Shown: positions 1-7,936, counted from the stretch's first letter. The stretch is 19,451 nt of DNA from Bacillota bacterium (GCA_023417975.1 JAEZDX010000619.1:1-19451); one strand, 5' to 3'. The notes: generated by a model not told the origin, from the letters alone. Numbers and translations: made by a program.

Positions 1-776
1 TTCCAACTGTCAGTTCTGCCGGTAACCTTGAGACTATAGCTTCCGCTAGCTTTATCCTCTGTTGTAGCTTCCAATTGTGCAGTACCTCTTCCGCTCCAGC
101 CGGAAGTAGTTCCGTCCTCAAAGGTACCGTTTGATATTAAGTTAGTACCAACCGGAGGAGCATTAGGATTCTTTGGAGGTGTTTCAGCATCTTTGCTTGG
201 ACCGGTTATTACTACATCATCAATATAAAACTGTAAGGTAGGATTAGAAGATTCTATATACAAAGTCAAGGTTGTATATGAATCAAAGGTTGGTACATAT
301 GTACCGGTTATAGTTGTCCATGATTCCTCATTTACAGTTTTTTGATATGCTATACTGTCATAACTGTCAGAAGAAGCTGTGCTGTCCCTTCTGAGAATGG
401 TTAATGACAGCAGTTGATTCGTATCTGCCGCATCTGAGGAAGCTTGGCCTTTTACAACCTTTGCCTTAAAAGAAAAGTTATAGGTTCCGCCTTTTTCTAA
501 CTTGTTCTTCAGGTCCATGGATGGTCCGGTCCAGTTATCATTCCTGCCGGTAACCTTCATGCTATGGGTTCCGCTTGCTGCGTCTTCTGTAGTTGCAGAC
601 AGCTGAGCACTGCCCCTTGGCGTCCAGCCTGTAGTACTTCCGTCTTCAAAGGTACTGTTTACGATAGTAACTGTAGAATCTGCATATACTCTTTGAATGG
701 CACCATTTGCAAAAGTTGCTACAGTGATACAGGCAGACATGATAAAGCTCAAAGCTCTTGATACATTTCTTTTCAT
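1..776 (-). CDS. Secreted protein with tandem CBM22-like modules, probably an endo-xylanase; 3' part lies outside the window
   Basis: This leftward reading frame starts at the ATG at 776-774 behind a GAGGAGG ribosome site and stays open to the window edge, giving about 258 N-terminal residues. Residues 1 to about 32 form a signal peptide: basic MKRN, a hydrophobic stretch, then a region ending near VYADS. A carbohydrate-binding module follows (FEDGSTTGWTPRGSAQLS, later LKVTGRNDNWTGPSMDLK) and closes at FYIDDVVITGP. After a Pro/Asn-rich linker a second copy begins with NGTFEDGTTSGWSGRG. The FEDGxTxGWxxRGxAxL and KVTGRxDxW signatures are typical of CBM22, a xylan-binding family usually found in front of GH10 catalytic domains. 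Binding to xylan or mixed-linkage glucan outside the cell is therefore likely, but the catalytic domain is not visible and the enzyme class is inferred. The gene is divergent from the sensor operon and shares a promoter element with the transporter operon. Confidence 0.8.
   Translation of the reverse strand, partial: MKRNVSRALSFIMSACITVATFANGAIQRVYADSTVTIVNSTFEDGSTTGWTPRGSAQLSATTEDAASGTHSMKVTGRNDNWTGPSMDLKNKLEKGGTYNFSFKAKVVKGQASSDAADTNQLLSLTILRRDSTASSDSYDSIAYQKTVNEESWTTITGTYVPTFDSYTTLTLYIESSNPTLQFYIDDVVITGPSKDAETPPKNPNAPPVGTNLISNGTFEDGTTSGWSGRGTAQLEATTEDKASGSYSLKVTGRTDSW
14..133. repeat. Direct repeat copy A (start of second CBM22-like module)
   Basis: This stretch resembles 542-661 without gaps at an offset of 528 bases, or 176 codons. 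It is the coding sequence for the start of the second carbohydrate-binding module and shows that the two modules arose by tandem duplication. It is part of the gene and not a mobile or structural DNA repeat. Confidence 0.7.
542..661. repeat. Direct repeat copy B (start of first CBM22-like module)
   Basis: This is the partner of the repeat at 14-133 at a constant offset of 528 bases. Both copies encode FEDGxTxGW, a short A-L stretch, and KVTGR. The translations are closer than the DNA, as expected for an old intragenic module duplication kept under selection. Confidence 0.7.
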
Positions 777-842
777 TTTTTACCTCCTCGTATATATTTG
801 TTTTTGAATTAAGAGTATTATGAATATAAGTATGTAATTGTA

Positions 843-857
843 AGTAAATGTTTACAA
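843..857 (-). promoter_or_regulatory. cre-like palindrome near the CBM22 gene transcription start
   Basis: Read on the minus strand, the sequence TTGTAAACATTTACT fits the Gram-positive cre consensus WTGNAANCGNWNNCW at every position but one (A in place of the central G). It lies in a nested inverted repeat: GTAAA/TTTAC at 844-855 and TTGTAA/TTACAA at 838-857. It would overlap the start of the transcript made from the -10 box at 862-867. That position suits CcpA-type carbon catabolite repression, which is inferred here. Confidence 0.35.
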
Positions 858-861
858 AGTG

Positions 862-890
862 AGTTTACCATGTTTATCCAAATGAGAGTA
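862..890 (-). promoter_or_regulatory. Proposed promoter of the CBM22 gene: poor -35, extended -10
   Basis: On the minus strand the -10 box is TAAACT at 867-862, preceded by TGG, which gives the extended TGN motif. Seventeen bases upstream, the -35 position holds TACTCT (890-885), a poor match to TTGACA. A weak -35 with an extended -10 is typical of activator-dependent promoters. The placement is supported because it matches the transporter promoter when the two upstream elements are aligned. The leader would be about 80 nt. Confidence 0.5.
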
Positions 891-915
891 TTATATAAAT
901 TATACATCTACCCCC
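890..915 (-). promoter_or_regulatory. Shared upstream element, copy 1 (candidate activator site)
   Basis: On the minus strand this begins GGGGGTAGATGT and runs on as TATAATTTATATAAT. It matches the element at 7911-7936 at 20 of 26 positions without gaps, including GGGGGTA and TAATTTA. The distance from its first G to the first base of the -10 box is 48 bases at both promoters. The sequence similarity and identical phasing are seen directly; binding by one of the two YesN-type regulators encoded next door is inferred. Confidence 0.6.
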
Positions 916-1017
916 TATAAACTTAATAACTTGAAAATTTATAAAGCTTTTGGAATTAAAAAATGATATTTTTAATTTAGAGCAAACAAATTCAGCGTTT
1001 AAATGTCGTTAATAAAC

Positions 1018-1046
1018 TTGAGCAGAATATTGGATGATAGTATACT
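1018..1046 (+). promoter_or_regulatory. Sigma-A promoter of the sensor operon
   Basis: TTGAGC (1018-1023) and TATACT (1041-1046) are separated by exactly 17 bases, a strong vegetative promoter match. Transcription would start near 1053, leaving a leader of about 53 nt. The GATAGTAT that overlaps the -10 box (1036-1043) has an inverted partner ATACTATC at 1089-1096, beside the ribosome site. This promoter lacks the GGGGGTA element found at 890-915 and 7911-7936. Confidence 0.7.
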
Positions 1047-1105
1047 AAGTTCATAGCAAAAGAAAAAATGTTTGAAAAAACGATAATCATACTATCGGAG
1101 GAATA

Positions 1106-2755
1106 ATGAGTAAAAAATGCGTCTATTTATTTATCTTTACTGCTGCAATTATGATGAGTTCATTAACTTGGTATAGTCATAGTGAAAAGAAAACTGAGAA
1201 TATACTCAAAAAGCCTATTACTTTTACATTTTTTCAGGCAACTCCCGGAAAAGATGTGCCTCAGAGTAATAGAGTTCTAAAAAGAATAGAAGAAAAGACC
1301 GGAGTCACTATAAAATTTGAATATCTTGCAGGTGAAGCCAAGCAAAAAATCGGAGTAATGATTGCAAGTGGAGATTTTCCGGATTTTATAGATGCAGGGG
1401 ACGGAACAGCGCAGATGATTAGTGCAAATGCATTACTGCCTATTGAAAACGATATACCGAGATATCCTAACTTACAAAAGTATTTGGGTGATGAATGGAA
1501 TAAAGTAAAGAATCCGAAGGACGGACATATTTATGTTATACCTCAATTCGGTAACGTAAAAAATAAGGATGGATCTACTTCTCATAGAGGAGAGGCGTTT
1601 TGGATACAAAAAGCTGTTTTAAAGGAATTTAATTATCCTAAAGTAAGAACCTTGGATGAATATTTTGATTTAATCAAAAGGTATAAAGAAAAATATCCTA
1701 CTATTGATGGTGAGCCAACTATTGGGTTTGAAATATTGTGCTATGACTGGAGATCGTTTTGTCTTATTAATCCTCCGCTTTTTCTTGCGGGTTATCCTAA
1801 CGATGGAATAGGGATAGTTGATGAAAAGACGAAGACTATAACTAATTTTGCTGATAAAGAAATATATAAGAGATACTATAAAAAGCTAAATGAGGTATAT
1901 CATCAAGGGCTCATTGATAAGGAAGCTTTTGTGGAAAATTATGATCAATATATTGCCAAATTGTCATCAGGAAGAGTACTTGGTATGGTAGATCAAGCGT
2001 GGCAGTTTATTGATGCTTCGTCCTCATTGAATGAAATGAACAAAGTTGAAAGAGGTTACGTACCTTTACCGATAACCTATGATATAAATATACCTGATAG
2101 GTATGCAGACAGAACAGCAATTAACGGTTCAAGTGGATTTGCGATAACTAAATATTGCAAGGACAAAGATAGGGCTTTAGAATTTCTAAATGAGCTTTTG
2201 AATGACGATATGCAAAGATTGGTACAGTGGGGAGAGAAAGATATAGATTATAAGCTAGACGCTGCAGGAAAGGTCTATCGTACTGATAAGCAGAGAGAAC
2301 AGCAGAAGAGCATGGATTTCATTGCCCAGAATCTTGGATTTCCATTGATATGGTTTCCACATTATGAAGGCTTTTTTGATGATGGTAATGCTTATAATAT
2401 TAATGAACAACCGGAAGAGTTTAGGGCATCCTTAACTGATTATGACAAGGAATTATTAGATTCATACGGATATAATACCTTTGCCGATTTTCTGTCACCA
2501 GCACCTAAAAATCCGGTATATTATCCAATGTGGAATATGGTATTTCCAACAAACCAACCTGAAACTATTGCAAAAGCCCAAATAGAAGAACTGCAACAAA
2601 AGTATGATGTGAAAATGATTATAGCAAAACCCGAAGAAGTTGAAGCTATATGGCAGGAATATCTGAATGAACTTAAAAAAGTGGATATAGCTGCATATGA
2701 AAAGGCCATGAATGAAGAATTGCAGAGAAGATATAGTGAATGGGGAGGATTTTGA
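1106..2755 (+). CDS. Extracellular solute-binding protein without lipobox, probable sensory subunit of the adjacent two-component system
   Basis: This 549-residue protein belongs to the large family-1 (LplA-like) sugar-binding proteins. Its paralog is the transporter lipoprotein at 8021-9688, with which it shares QKxGVMIA, AFWIQKxVLKE, YPKV, PTIGFE and ITYD in the same order. The start is ATG 1106 behind GGAGG. Residues 5-25 are hydrophobic and followed by a hydrophilic stretch, but there is no lipobox cysteine, so it is either released or held by an uncleaved anchor. It is the first gene of an operon with kinase and regulators, overlaps the next gene by one base (TGATG), and has no permease beside it. 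Its likely role is to bind an oligosaccharide outside the cell and present it to the kinase, as I recall being described for a cellodextrin three-component system in R. cellulolyticum. The ligand is unknown; the CBM22 neighbour suggests xylan or glucan oligosaccharides. Confidence 0.8.
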   Translation: MSKKCVYLFIFTAAIMMSSLTWYSHSEKKTENILKKPITFTFFQATPGKDVPQSNRVLKRIEEKTGVTIKFEYLAGEAKQKIGVMIASGDFPDFIDAGDGTAQMISANALLPIENDIPRYPNLQKYLGDEWNKVKNPKDGHIYVIPQFGNVKNKDGSTSHRGEAFWIQKAVLKEFNYPKVRTLDEYFDLIKRYKEKYPTIDGEPTIGFEILCYDWRSFCLINPPLFLAGYPNDGIGIVDEKTKTITNFADKEIYKRYYKKLNEVYHQGLIDKEAFVENYDQYIAKLSSGRVLGMVDQAWQFIDASSSLNEMNKVERGYVPLPITYDINIPDRYADRTAINGSSGFAITKYCKDKDRALEFLNELLNDDMQRLVQWGEKDIDYKLDAAGKVYRTDKQREQQKSMDFIAQNLGFPLIWFPHYEGFFDDGNAYNINEQPEEFRASLTDYDKELLDSYGYNTFADFLSPAPKNPVYYPMWNMVFPTNQPETIAKAQIEELQQKYDVKMIIAKPEEVEAIWQEYLNELKKVDIAAYEKAMNEELQRRYSEWGGF

Positions 2756-4356
2756 TGTTAAAGGTTTTATTAGTAGATGATGAACCATCTGTAATACAAC
2801 TCCTGGAAAGCTTAATTGATTGGAAGTCCTTAGGATATACTGTATGCGGAACTGCAAGCAATGGTGAAGAGGCGTTGAAGCTTTTAAAGTCAAAAAATCC
2901 TCATCTTGCCATTGTAGATATACGTATGCCCAAAATTACCGGACTTCAACTTATACAGCGAGCTTCAGAAATATTATATTTGAGAACGAAATTTATCATT
3001 TTAAGTGCCTATAGTGATTTCGAGTATGCAAAAACAGCAATGAGATATGGAGTAAGTGATTATATATTGAAACCAATAGATGATGAAGAATTAGTACCTG
3101 TGTTGAATACCTTGAATAAGAAGATTAGACAGGAATTAAATTCCTTTGAGTCAAAAGCTAATAAGCTGAAATTAGCATCCAGTAACTATATAAATAAAGT
3201 TATAAAAGATGAAAAAGGCGAAGAATATATAGAAAGATGTAAACATTTACTGGATATAAATGATAATAGTCCGCTTTGTTGTGCACTTATAGAAATTAAT
3301 CAATTCGAAAAATGGATGAGTGATTATGAAGACGTAGAAATACATAACAAAAGGCTATTAGTTAGAAAAGCAATTGAAGAGGTAATGGGCAGCGAATATG
3401 AACTAAATATATTTGATGACGATATTCACAGATTTGGAATAATTATTACAAAGGATATGATAGCAAGTAAAGCTATTTATCTTGAGAGTATCAAAATGAA
3501 GATTTGGCAATATTGTCATTGCTCTGTGTTTATAGCATTAAGTGAAGAAACAAAGGGAATAGATAATATAGGAATAGTATATAGGCAAGCTTTGATAGCG
3601 CTTCAATATAGAATTTTTCAAACAGATGAAGATGTTTTGCACTATGAAGATTTTAAGAATATACCTTTAAACTATAATTTTTATGAATCAACGCCTGAAG
3701 AACTGATTAAAGATGTGAAAATTAATAATAAGCAAGGAATTTCCGATAAAATAAATAAGGTATTTGACGAGTTCAATAAAAATAAGTGTGCTCCGGAGAT
3801 TATTGAGAGTTATATGAAAAATATTGAATTTGAATTGGTGAAACAAATACAAGCTCATAATGGAAATGTAGAAGTATTTATTAATAGGTTGGACGATCTT
3901 ATTAGAGTTATTGGAAGAAGCTGTGTTGATCGCATAAAAGAAAAGTTCTATGAAATATTAGTGTATATATCCGACTATTATAAGAGTGTCAGCAGCAGAT
4001 GCTCTAAGGATATTATTATTGAGATAAAGGATTATATACTTCAGAACTATCAAAAGGATTTAAAGCTTCAACAGATTGCAAAAGCTTATTTTTTAAATTC
4101 CGTATATCTTGGACAAGTTTTTGCTAAAACTGTAGGTATGCATTTTAATGAGTATCTGCACAGTATACGTATAGATGAGGCAAAAAAGCTGTTAAGAAGA
4201 ACCGATATTAAAATTAGTGTGATTGCTTCAAAAGTTGGATATAATGATTCTGAATATTTTGTGAATAAATTCAAAAACCTTACAGGTCTTTTGCCATCCG
4301 ACTACAGAAAAAAGTATCTTCAAGAAATAAAAAGTTTTGAAAGGATGGAAGGGTGA
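2755..4356 (+). CDS. YesN-type response regulator with AraC DNA-binding domain (first of two)
   Basis: This 533-residue cytoplasmic regulator has an N-terminal receiver domain with acidic pair D8/D9, phosphoacceptor D55 (VDIRMP), S84 and K106 (LKP), all intact. A middle region of about 300 residues of the sort seen in YesN-like regulators follows. The C-terminal 100 residues are a double helix-turn-helix AraC domain (LQQIAKAYFLNSVYLGQVF, later VIASKVGYNDSEYFVNKFK, ending TGLLPSDYRK). I chose ATG 2755 over ATG 2740 because GGGGAGG at 2742-2748 is well spaced for it and the protein then begins MLKVLLVDDE like its paralog. It overlaps the binding-protein stop codon by one base and the kinase gene by four, so the three are probably translationally coupled. 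It probably activates sugar-use genes after phosphorylation by the kinase downstream. Confidence 0.9.
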   Translation: MLKVLLVDDEPSVIQLLESLIDWKSLGYTVCGTASNGEEALKLLKSKNPHLAIVDIRMPKITGLQLIQRASEILYLRTKFIILSAYSDFEYAKTAMRYGVSDYILKPIDDEELVPVLNTLNKKIRQELNSFESKANKLKLASSNYINKVIKDEKGEEYIERCKHLLDINDNSPLCCALIEINQFEKWMSDYEDVEIHNKRLLVRKAIEEVMGSEYELNIFDDDIHRFGIIITKDMIASKAIYLESIKMKIWQYCHCSVFIALSEETKGIDNIGIVYRQALIALQYRIFQTDEDVLHYEDFKNIPLNYNFYESTPEELIKDVKINNKQGISDKINKVFDEFNKNKCAPEIIESYMKNIEFELVKQIQAHNGNVEVFINRLDDLIRVIGRSCVDRIKEKFYEILVYISDYYKSVSSRCSKDIIIEIKDYILQNYQKDLKLQQIAKAYFLNSVYLGQVFAKTVGMHFNEYLHSIRIDEAKKLLRRTDIKISVIASKVGYNDSEYFVNKFKNLTGLLPSDYRKKYLQEIKSFERMEG

Positions 4357-6173
4357 AGGCTTTGACTAGAAAAAAAGGAGTATTTAATTTTATAAATGAT
4401 GTTCCACTCAATTTTAAGTTTTTGATGATATATATACTCTGTGTATTCGTACCGATTTTCACCACATTCCTGATTTTTTGGAATAGAATATCAAATGATA
4501 TTAAGGATAGAGAAACCGAAAATTATAATATATCCATTAATAGAGTGAATACGGATTTTTTGGCTATATTAGACGGTTGTGTTGATGTTAGCCATTCAAT
4601 ATCCACAGATAAAGATTTATATACAATAATGGAAAGACATTTTACAAGTAACGATGAATATTATGAAGTATACAATGATTTGCTTAGAGATAGGATAAAC
4701 AGGTATTTGCCTATTTACAGCAATGTGTCCAGAATAACCTTGTATACTTACAATGAAACTATTGTCAGCGGGGGAAATTATTTCTCCGTTAATCAATCGG
4801 TTAGAAATGCCGACTGGTACAAAGAAATAGTTAAAGCCGGTAACAAAGTTGTTCTATATGCATATAGAGATAAATCCGACAGCAGTAGTGAACAATACTT
4901 AAGCGTTCTTCGACAGTTGGATGAGTACCCTCAAGGCAGCGGTAATGATAATCAAATTATTAAAATAGATATAAACATGAATAAATTATACAATATTTTT
5001 GAAAGAGAAAAGGATTATTTAGATTTGTTTTTGGTAGATCCTGAAGGACGAATAATTTGCTCTATTGATCGTAAGTATGAACAAGATTTATCAAAAGATT
5101 ACATCAATTTTAACAGTGTCTATAACATGGAAGGTAATACAAATGTTTTAAAAGGCAAATTAGGAACGGCAGAATATCTAAATGGTTGGAATATAGTCGG
5201 TATACCCAACCAAAACCGAATTCTTTATGCGTCAAGACATGCCAATATTTACATAGCTTGTATTATTTTTGCGGTAACCCTCATAGCTTCACTGCTTATT
5301 TGGGTAATTGTAAGGTCTTATAATTATAGAGTAAAAAAGCTTTTAAAGCATATTAAGGGAGTGGGAAATCAGAATTTTGCACTTATTGATATAGAGGAAG
5401 GTAAAGATGAGATTGGGGAATTGGTTTTAAATTTCAATATGATGACTACTAAAATAAACACCCTAATTAATGATGTATATAAGCTTCAAATTAAAAGGAA
5501 GGATTTGGAGATTCAGAGGGTTCAAGCCGAATTGAATTTCCTTCAAAGTCAGGTTGACCCGCACTTTCTTTTTAATACCCTCAATGCTGTTATGGCTGTT
5601 TGTGTTAGAAAAAACTATACGGACTTGACGGATGTTATAAAGTACCTGTCAAAGCTATTTAGGAGATTGATTAGTTGGAAGGATGATTTAGTCACAGTGA
5701 GTGAGGAAATATCATTCACAGATATGTATCTTAGAATAGAGAAATTCCGATTTCTTGACAAGTTTGACTATACTATTGAAGCTGATGATGAAGCTCTGAA
5801 TTTAAAGGTTCCGAAGATGAGTATACAGACTCTTGTAGAAAATTCATGCAAGCATGGAATTCAAAATAGTACCGATATAGGAATTGTAAAAATAAGAGTA
5901 ATTTTGGATAAAGAATACTTGAATGTATTTGTGGAAGATAACGGAGCAGGCATTGAAGAAAATAAACTCAGAGATATTGTTGATGATTTACAACAAGATG
6001 ATGAAATAAATGAAAATGTAGGTATCAGGAATGTATATAAGCGACTTCACTTATATTATGGAAATGACGTTCAATTCGATATCAAAAGTGAGATGGATAA
6101 AGGTACTATAGTGCACTATGGAATCAATATTAATGCTATTAACATAAATAAGTCCTTTAAGGGAAAAATGTGA
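4353..6173 (+). CDS. YesM-type sensor histidine kinase
   Basis: This 606-residue membrane kinase has TM1 at about 22-43, an extracellular sensor region of about 250 residues (Cache-like by position), TM2 at about 299-320 and a HAMP linker to about 373. The catalytic part is of the His_kinase/YesM (LytS-like) type: phosphoacceptor H404 in QVDPHFLFNTLNA, the N box VENSCKHG with N497, DNGAG at 529-533 and a final glycine-rich segment GIRNVYKRL. Translation starts at GTG 4353, which overlaps the stop codon of the upstream regulator (GTGA). Its neighbours are a binding protein and two response regulators, so its sensor region probably contacts the ligand-loaded binding protein at the cell surface. 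It would then phosphorylate one or both regulators. The sugar ligand cannot be read from the sequence. Confidence 0.92.
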   Translation: MKALTRKKGVFNFINDVPLNFKFLMIYILCVFVPIFTTFLIFWNRISNDIKDRETENYNISINRVNTDFLAILDGCVDVSHSISTDKDLYTIMERHFTSNDEYYEVYNDLLRDRINRYLPIYSNVSRITLYTYNETIVSGGNYFSVNQSVRNADWYKEIVKAGNKVVLYAYRDKSDSSSEQYLSVLRQLDEYPQGSGNDNQIIKIDINMNKLYNIFEREKDYLDLFLVDPEGRIICSIDRKYEQDLSKDYINFNSVYNMEGNTNVLKGKLGTAEYLNGWNIVGIPNQNRILYASRHANIYIACIIFAVTLIASLLIWVIVRSYNYRVKKLLKHIKGVGNQNFALIDIEEGKDEIGELVLNFNMMTTKINTLINDVYKLQIKRKDLEIQRVQAELNFLQSQVDPHFLFNTLNAVMAVCVRKNYTDLTDVIKYLSKLFRRLISWKDDLVTVSEEISFTDMYLRIEKFRFLDKFDYTIEADDEALNLKVPKMSIQTLVENSCKHGIQNSTDIGIVKIRVILDKEYLNVFVEDNGAGIEENKLRDIVDDLQQDDEINENVGIRNVYKRLHLYYGNDVQFDIKSEMDKGTIVHYGININAININKSFKGKM

Positions 6174-6251
6174 TGATAAATATTTACAGCAATATATAAA
6201 AGGTAAATATCCAATGAAGTAGCATTACAAAGTATGAAAGGAGTTGATTCG

Positions 6252-7817
6252 GTGTATAAAGTATTGTTAGTGGATGATGAACCAATGGCCATAGAGGTGC
6301 TTAAGTATGTAGTGGATTGGGAGAAACAGGGGTTTTGCATCTGCGGAACATGTCGAAACGGCAAGGAAGGGATTGAACTCATTAACAAATATTCTCCGGA
6401 TGTGGTGATAACTGATATTAAAATGCCGCTAATGGATGGACTGGATCTAATTCGATATGCTCATGAAAATGGAAATGACAGAATACAATTCGTAGTTGTC
6501 AGCGGATATGGTGAGTTTGAGTATGCTAAGAGGGCTATGCAGCAAGGTGTAAGATACTATCTTCAAAAACCTATTGTGGAGGAAGAGGTTTCTGAAGTAA
6601 TAGTTGAGATTAGGAAGCAGCTTGATGAAGCAAAGAGTATGAATGAGTATGATAGAATAGATAAAAAAGCTATATTGGAAAGTGTCATAAATCATTTGCT
6701 TCAAGGAAGTGATGAGCAAAACGATTTTGAATATATGAAAGATATTTTAAATGAAGATGCGTTTTCCGTAAATTGGGGGTGCATAGTAATAGAACTTGAG
6801 TCAGCCATTAAGCAAGGCCTCGACGATCCCCTAAAGGAACTACGGCAGGCGGCAAAGGAAGCTATTAATAAGGCTGCGGAAAGTAATTCAATGTTTTTTG
6901 TAATCCAAATGAGCTTAAATACTTTTGTGGTTTTAGTTAGCCTAAAAAGAGATAAAATAGAGTATACAGCTGAAGAAATATATAAAAGTCTTACTTCACT
7001 AAATTCTATAGAATTCACAATAGGTATAGGTGAAAATGCAGTTGGTATAAATTTTGTTAAACAATCTTACATTACAGCATTGGAGGCATTGCAACATAGA
7101 TTTTACCGAGGTATTAATTGCGTGATTTTTTATAATGATATTAAAAAAGAAAAATTTAATTTGAAATTTAATGAGCTATTCATGTCAAATAAAGTGCTTG
7201 AGGCAGTAGAGGAGGCAGACAGAAATAAAATAATAAAAATAATTGAGGAGACCTTTAAATATTTTGAAATAAACAATATAGCTCCTCATATAGTAAAAAT
7301 ATTTACATCTAATGTTATATGCAAGATAAATAATTTAAAGTATGAAGTAGATAATAATAGAAAAAGCATGTTAGATGATAAAACAATACTTAAACTTAAA
7401 GAGAAAGAGAGAACACTGAATAAATTAAAAGGTTTCTTTGAAAGCTTCTGCATTGAAAGCAGTGAAGCCATTAAAAGAGCACGCTGCAGCTGTGCTGAGA
7501 ACATAAATATATCGAAGATTGAAACGTACATTGAAGGAAATTTTAGAAGGAATATAACAATACGTGAATTGGCGGAGAATTTGTACATGCATCCCGCCTA
7601 CTTGGGACAATTTATTATACAAAAATTCGGTATTGGTTTTAATGAATATATACATGAGCTAAGGATAAAGGAGGCCCAGAAACTGCTTAATGAAACTGAT
7701 CTAAAGATACACGAAATAGCACAAGAGCTGGGTTACTGCAATTATAATAGCTTCCGCCAGCAATTCCAAAAATTTACAGGGAAAAAGCCAACGGAGTTCA
7801 GAAATGATATTAATTAA
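6252..7817 (+). CDS. YesN-type response regulator with AraC DNA-binding domain (second of two)
   Basis: This 521-residue regulator is a paralog of the one at 2755-4356. The receiver keeps D8/D9, D55 (ITDIKMP), S84 and K106 (QKP). The C-terminal AraC domain reads IRELAENLYMHPAYLGQFI, then EIAQELGYCNYNSFRQQFQ and ends in TGKKPTEFRND. I chose GTG 6252 over ATG 6234 because AAAGGAG at 6237-6243 lies eight bases before it, and the protein then starts MYKVLLVDDE in register with the first regulator. It follows the kinase gene after 78 bases and is closed by a hairpin terminator, so it is the last gene of the sensor operon. Its domains suggest a DNA-binding activator under control of the same kinase. 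Whether the two regulators share targets or have split roles cannot be told from sequence. Confidence 0.9.
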   Translation: MYKVLLVDDEPMAIEVLKYVVDWEKQGFCICGTCRNGKEGIELINKYSPDVVITDIKMPLMDGLDLIRYAHENGNDRIQFVVVSGYGEFEYAKRAMQQGVRYYLQKPIVEEEVSEVIVEIRKQLDEAKSMNEYDRIDKKAILESVINHLLQGSDEQNDFEYMKDILNEDAFSVNWGCIVIELESAIKQGLDDPLKELRQAAKEAINKAAESNSMFFVIQMSLNTFVVLVSLKRDKIEYTAEEIYKSLTSLNSIEFTIGIGENAVGINFVKQSYITALEALQHRFYRGINCVIFYNDIKKEKFNLKFNELFMSNKVLEAVEEADRNKIIKIIEETFKYFEINNIAPHIVKIFTSNVICKINNLKYEVDNNRKSMLDDKTILKLKEKERTLNKLKGFFESFCIESSEAIKRARCSCAENINISKIETYIEGNFRRNITIRELAENLYMHPAYLGQFIIQKFGIGFNEYIHELRIKEAQKLLNETDLKIHEIAQELGYCNYNSFRQQFQKFTGKKPTEFRNDIN

Positions 7818-7824
7818 ATATACG

Positions 7825-7853
7825 GCATCTCGTTTTGAGATGCTTTTTTCTTT
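7825..7853 (+). terminator. Intrinsic terminator of the sensor operon
   Basis: A perfect 7-bp stem (GCATCTC at 7825-7831, GAGATGC at 7837-7843) with a 5-nt loop is followed at once by TTTTTTCTTT. It lies eight bases after the last stop codon of the operon. It separates sensor transcription from the transporter operon. Confidence 0.85.
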
Positions 7854-7910
7854 GCTCAAAGGTAAAAGTCATATTATGTTCTATATATAAAAATAAAACT
7901 AAAATATTTG

Positions 7911-7936
7911 GGGGGTACATCTTTAATTTACTAAAT
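7911..7936 (+). promoter_or_regulatory. Shared upstream element, copy 2 (candidate activator site)
   Basis: The element begins GGGGGTACATCT and runs on as TTAATTTACTAAAT, with GGGGGTA and TAATTTA common to the copy at 890-915. It abuts the -35 hexamer, the usual place for an activator that contacts RNA polymerase. Its right half contains the short palindrome AATTTA-C-TAAATT. It sits 48 bases upstream of the -10 box, the same distance as in the CBM22 gene promoter. Confidence 0.6.

Larger units (their letters stand above)
777..1105. promoter_or_regulatory. Divergent intergenic control region between the CBM22 gene and the sensor operon
   Basis: This AT-rich stretch of 329 bases separates two divergent genes and contains no credible reading frame. 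It holds the leftward promoter elements of the CBM22 gene (862-915), a cre-like palindrome (843-857), and the rightward sigma-A promoter of the sensor operon (1018-1046). Bases from about 916 to 1017 show only AT-rich sequence with no motif I can name. Confidence 0.75.

Noticed and set aside
14..661. Long direct repeat as a mobile or recombination element
   Set aside because: The two copies are in frame and encode equivalent parts of two binding modules, so a protein-domain duplication explains them.
564..761. 65-aa plus-strand reading frame inside the CBM22 gene
   Set aside because: It is antisense to a gene with clear signal peptide and module signatures, and its cysteine/serine-rich translation resembles no protein family.
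2495..2893. Minus-strand frames of 62-132 aa across the binding-protein/regulator junction
   Set aside because: They are antisense to two well-supported genes, have no ribosome site, and their hydrophobic translation follows from reading AT-rich coding DNA backwards.
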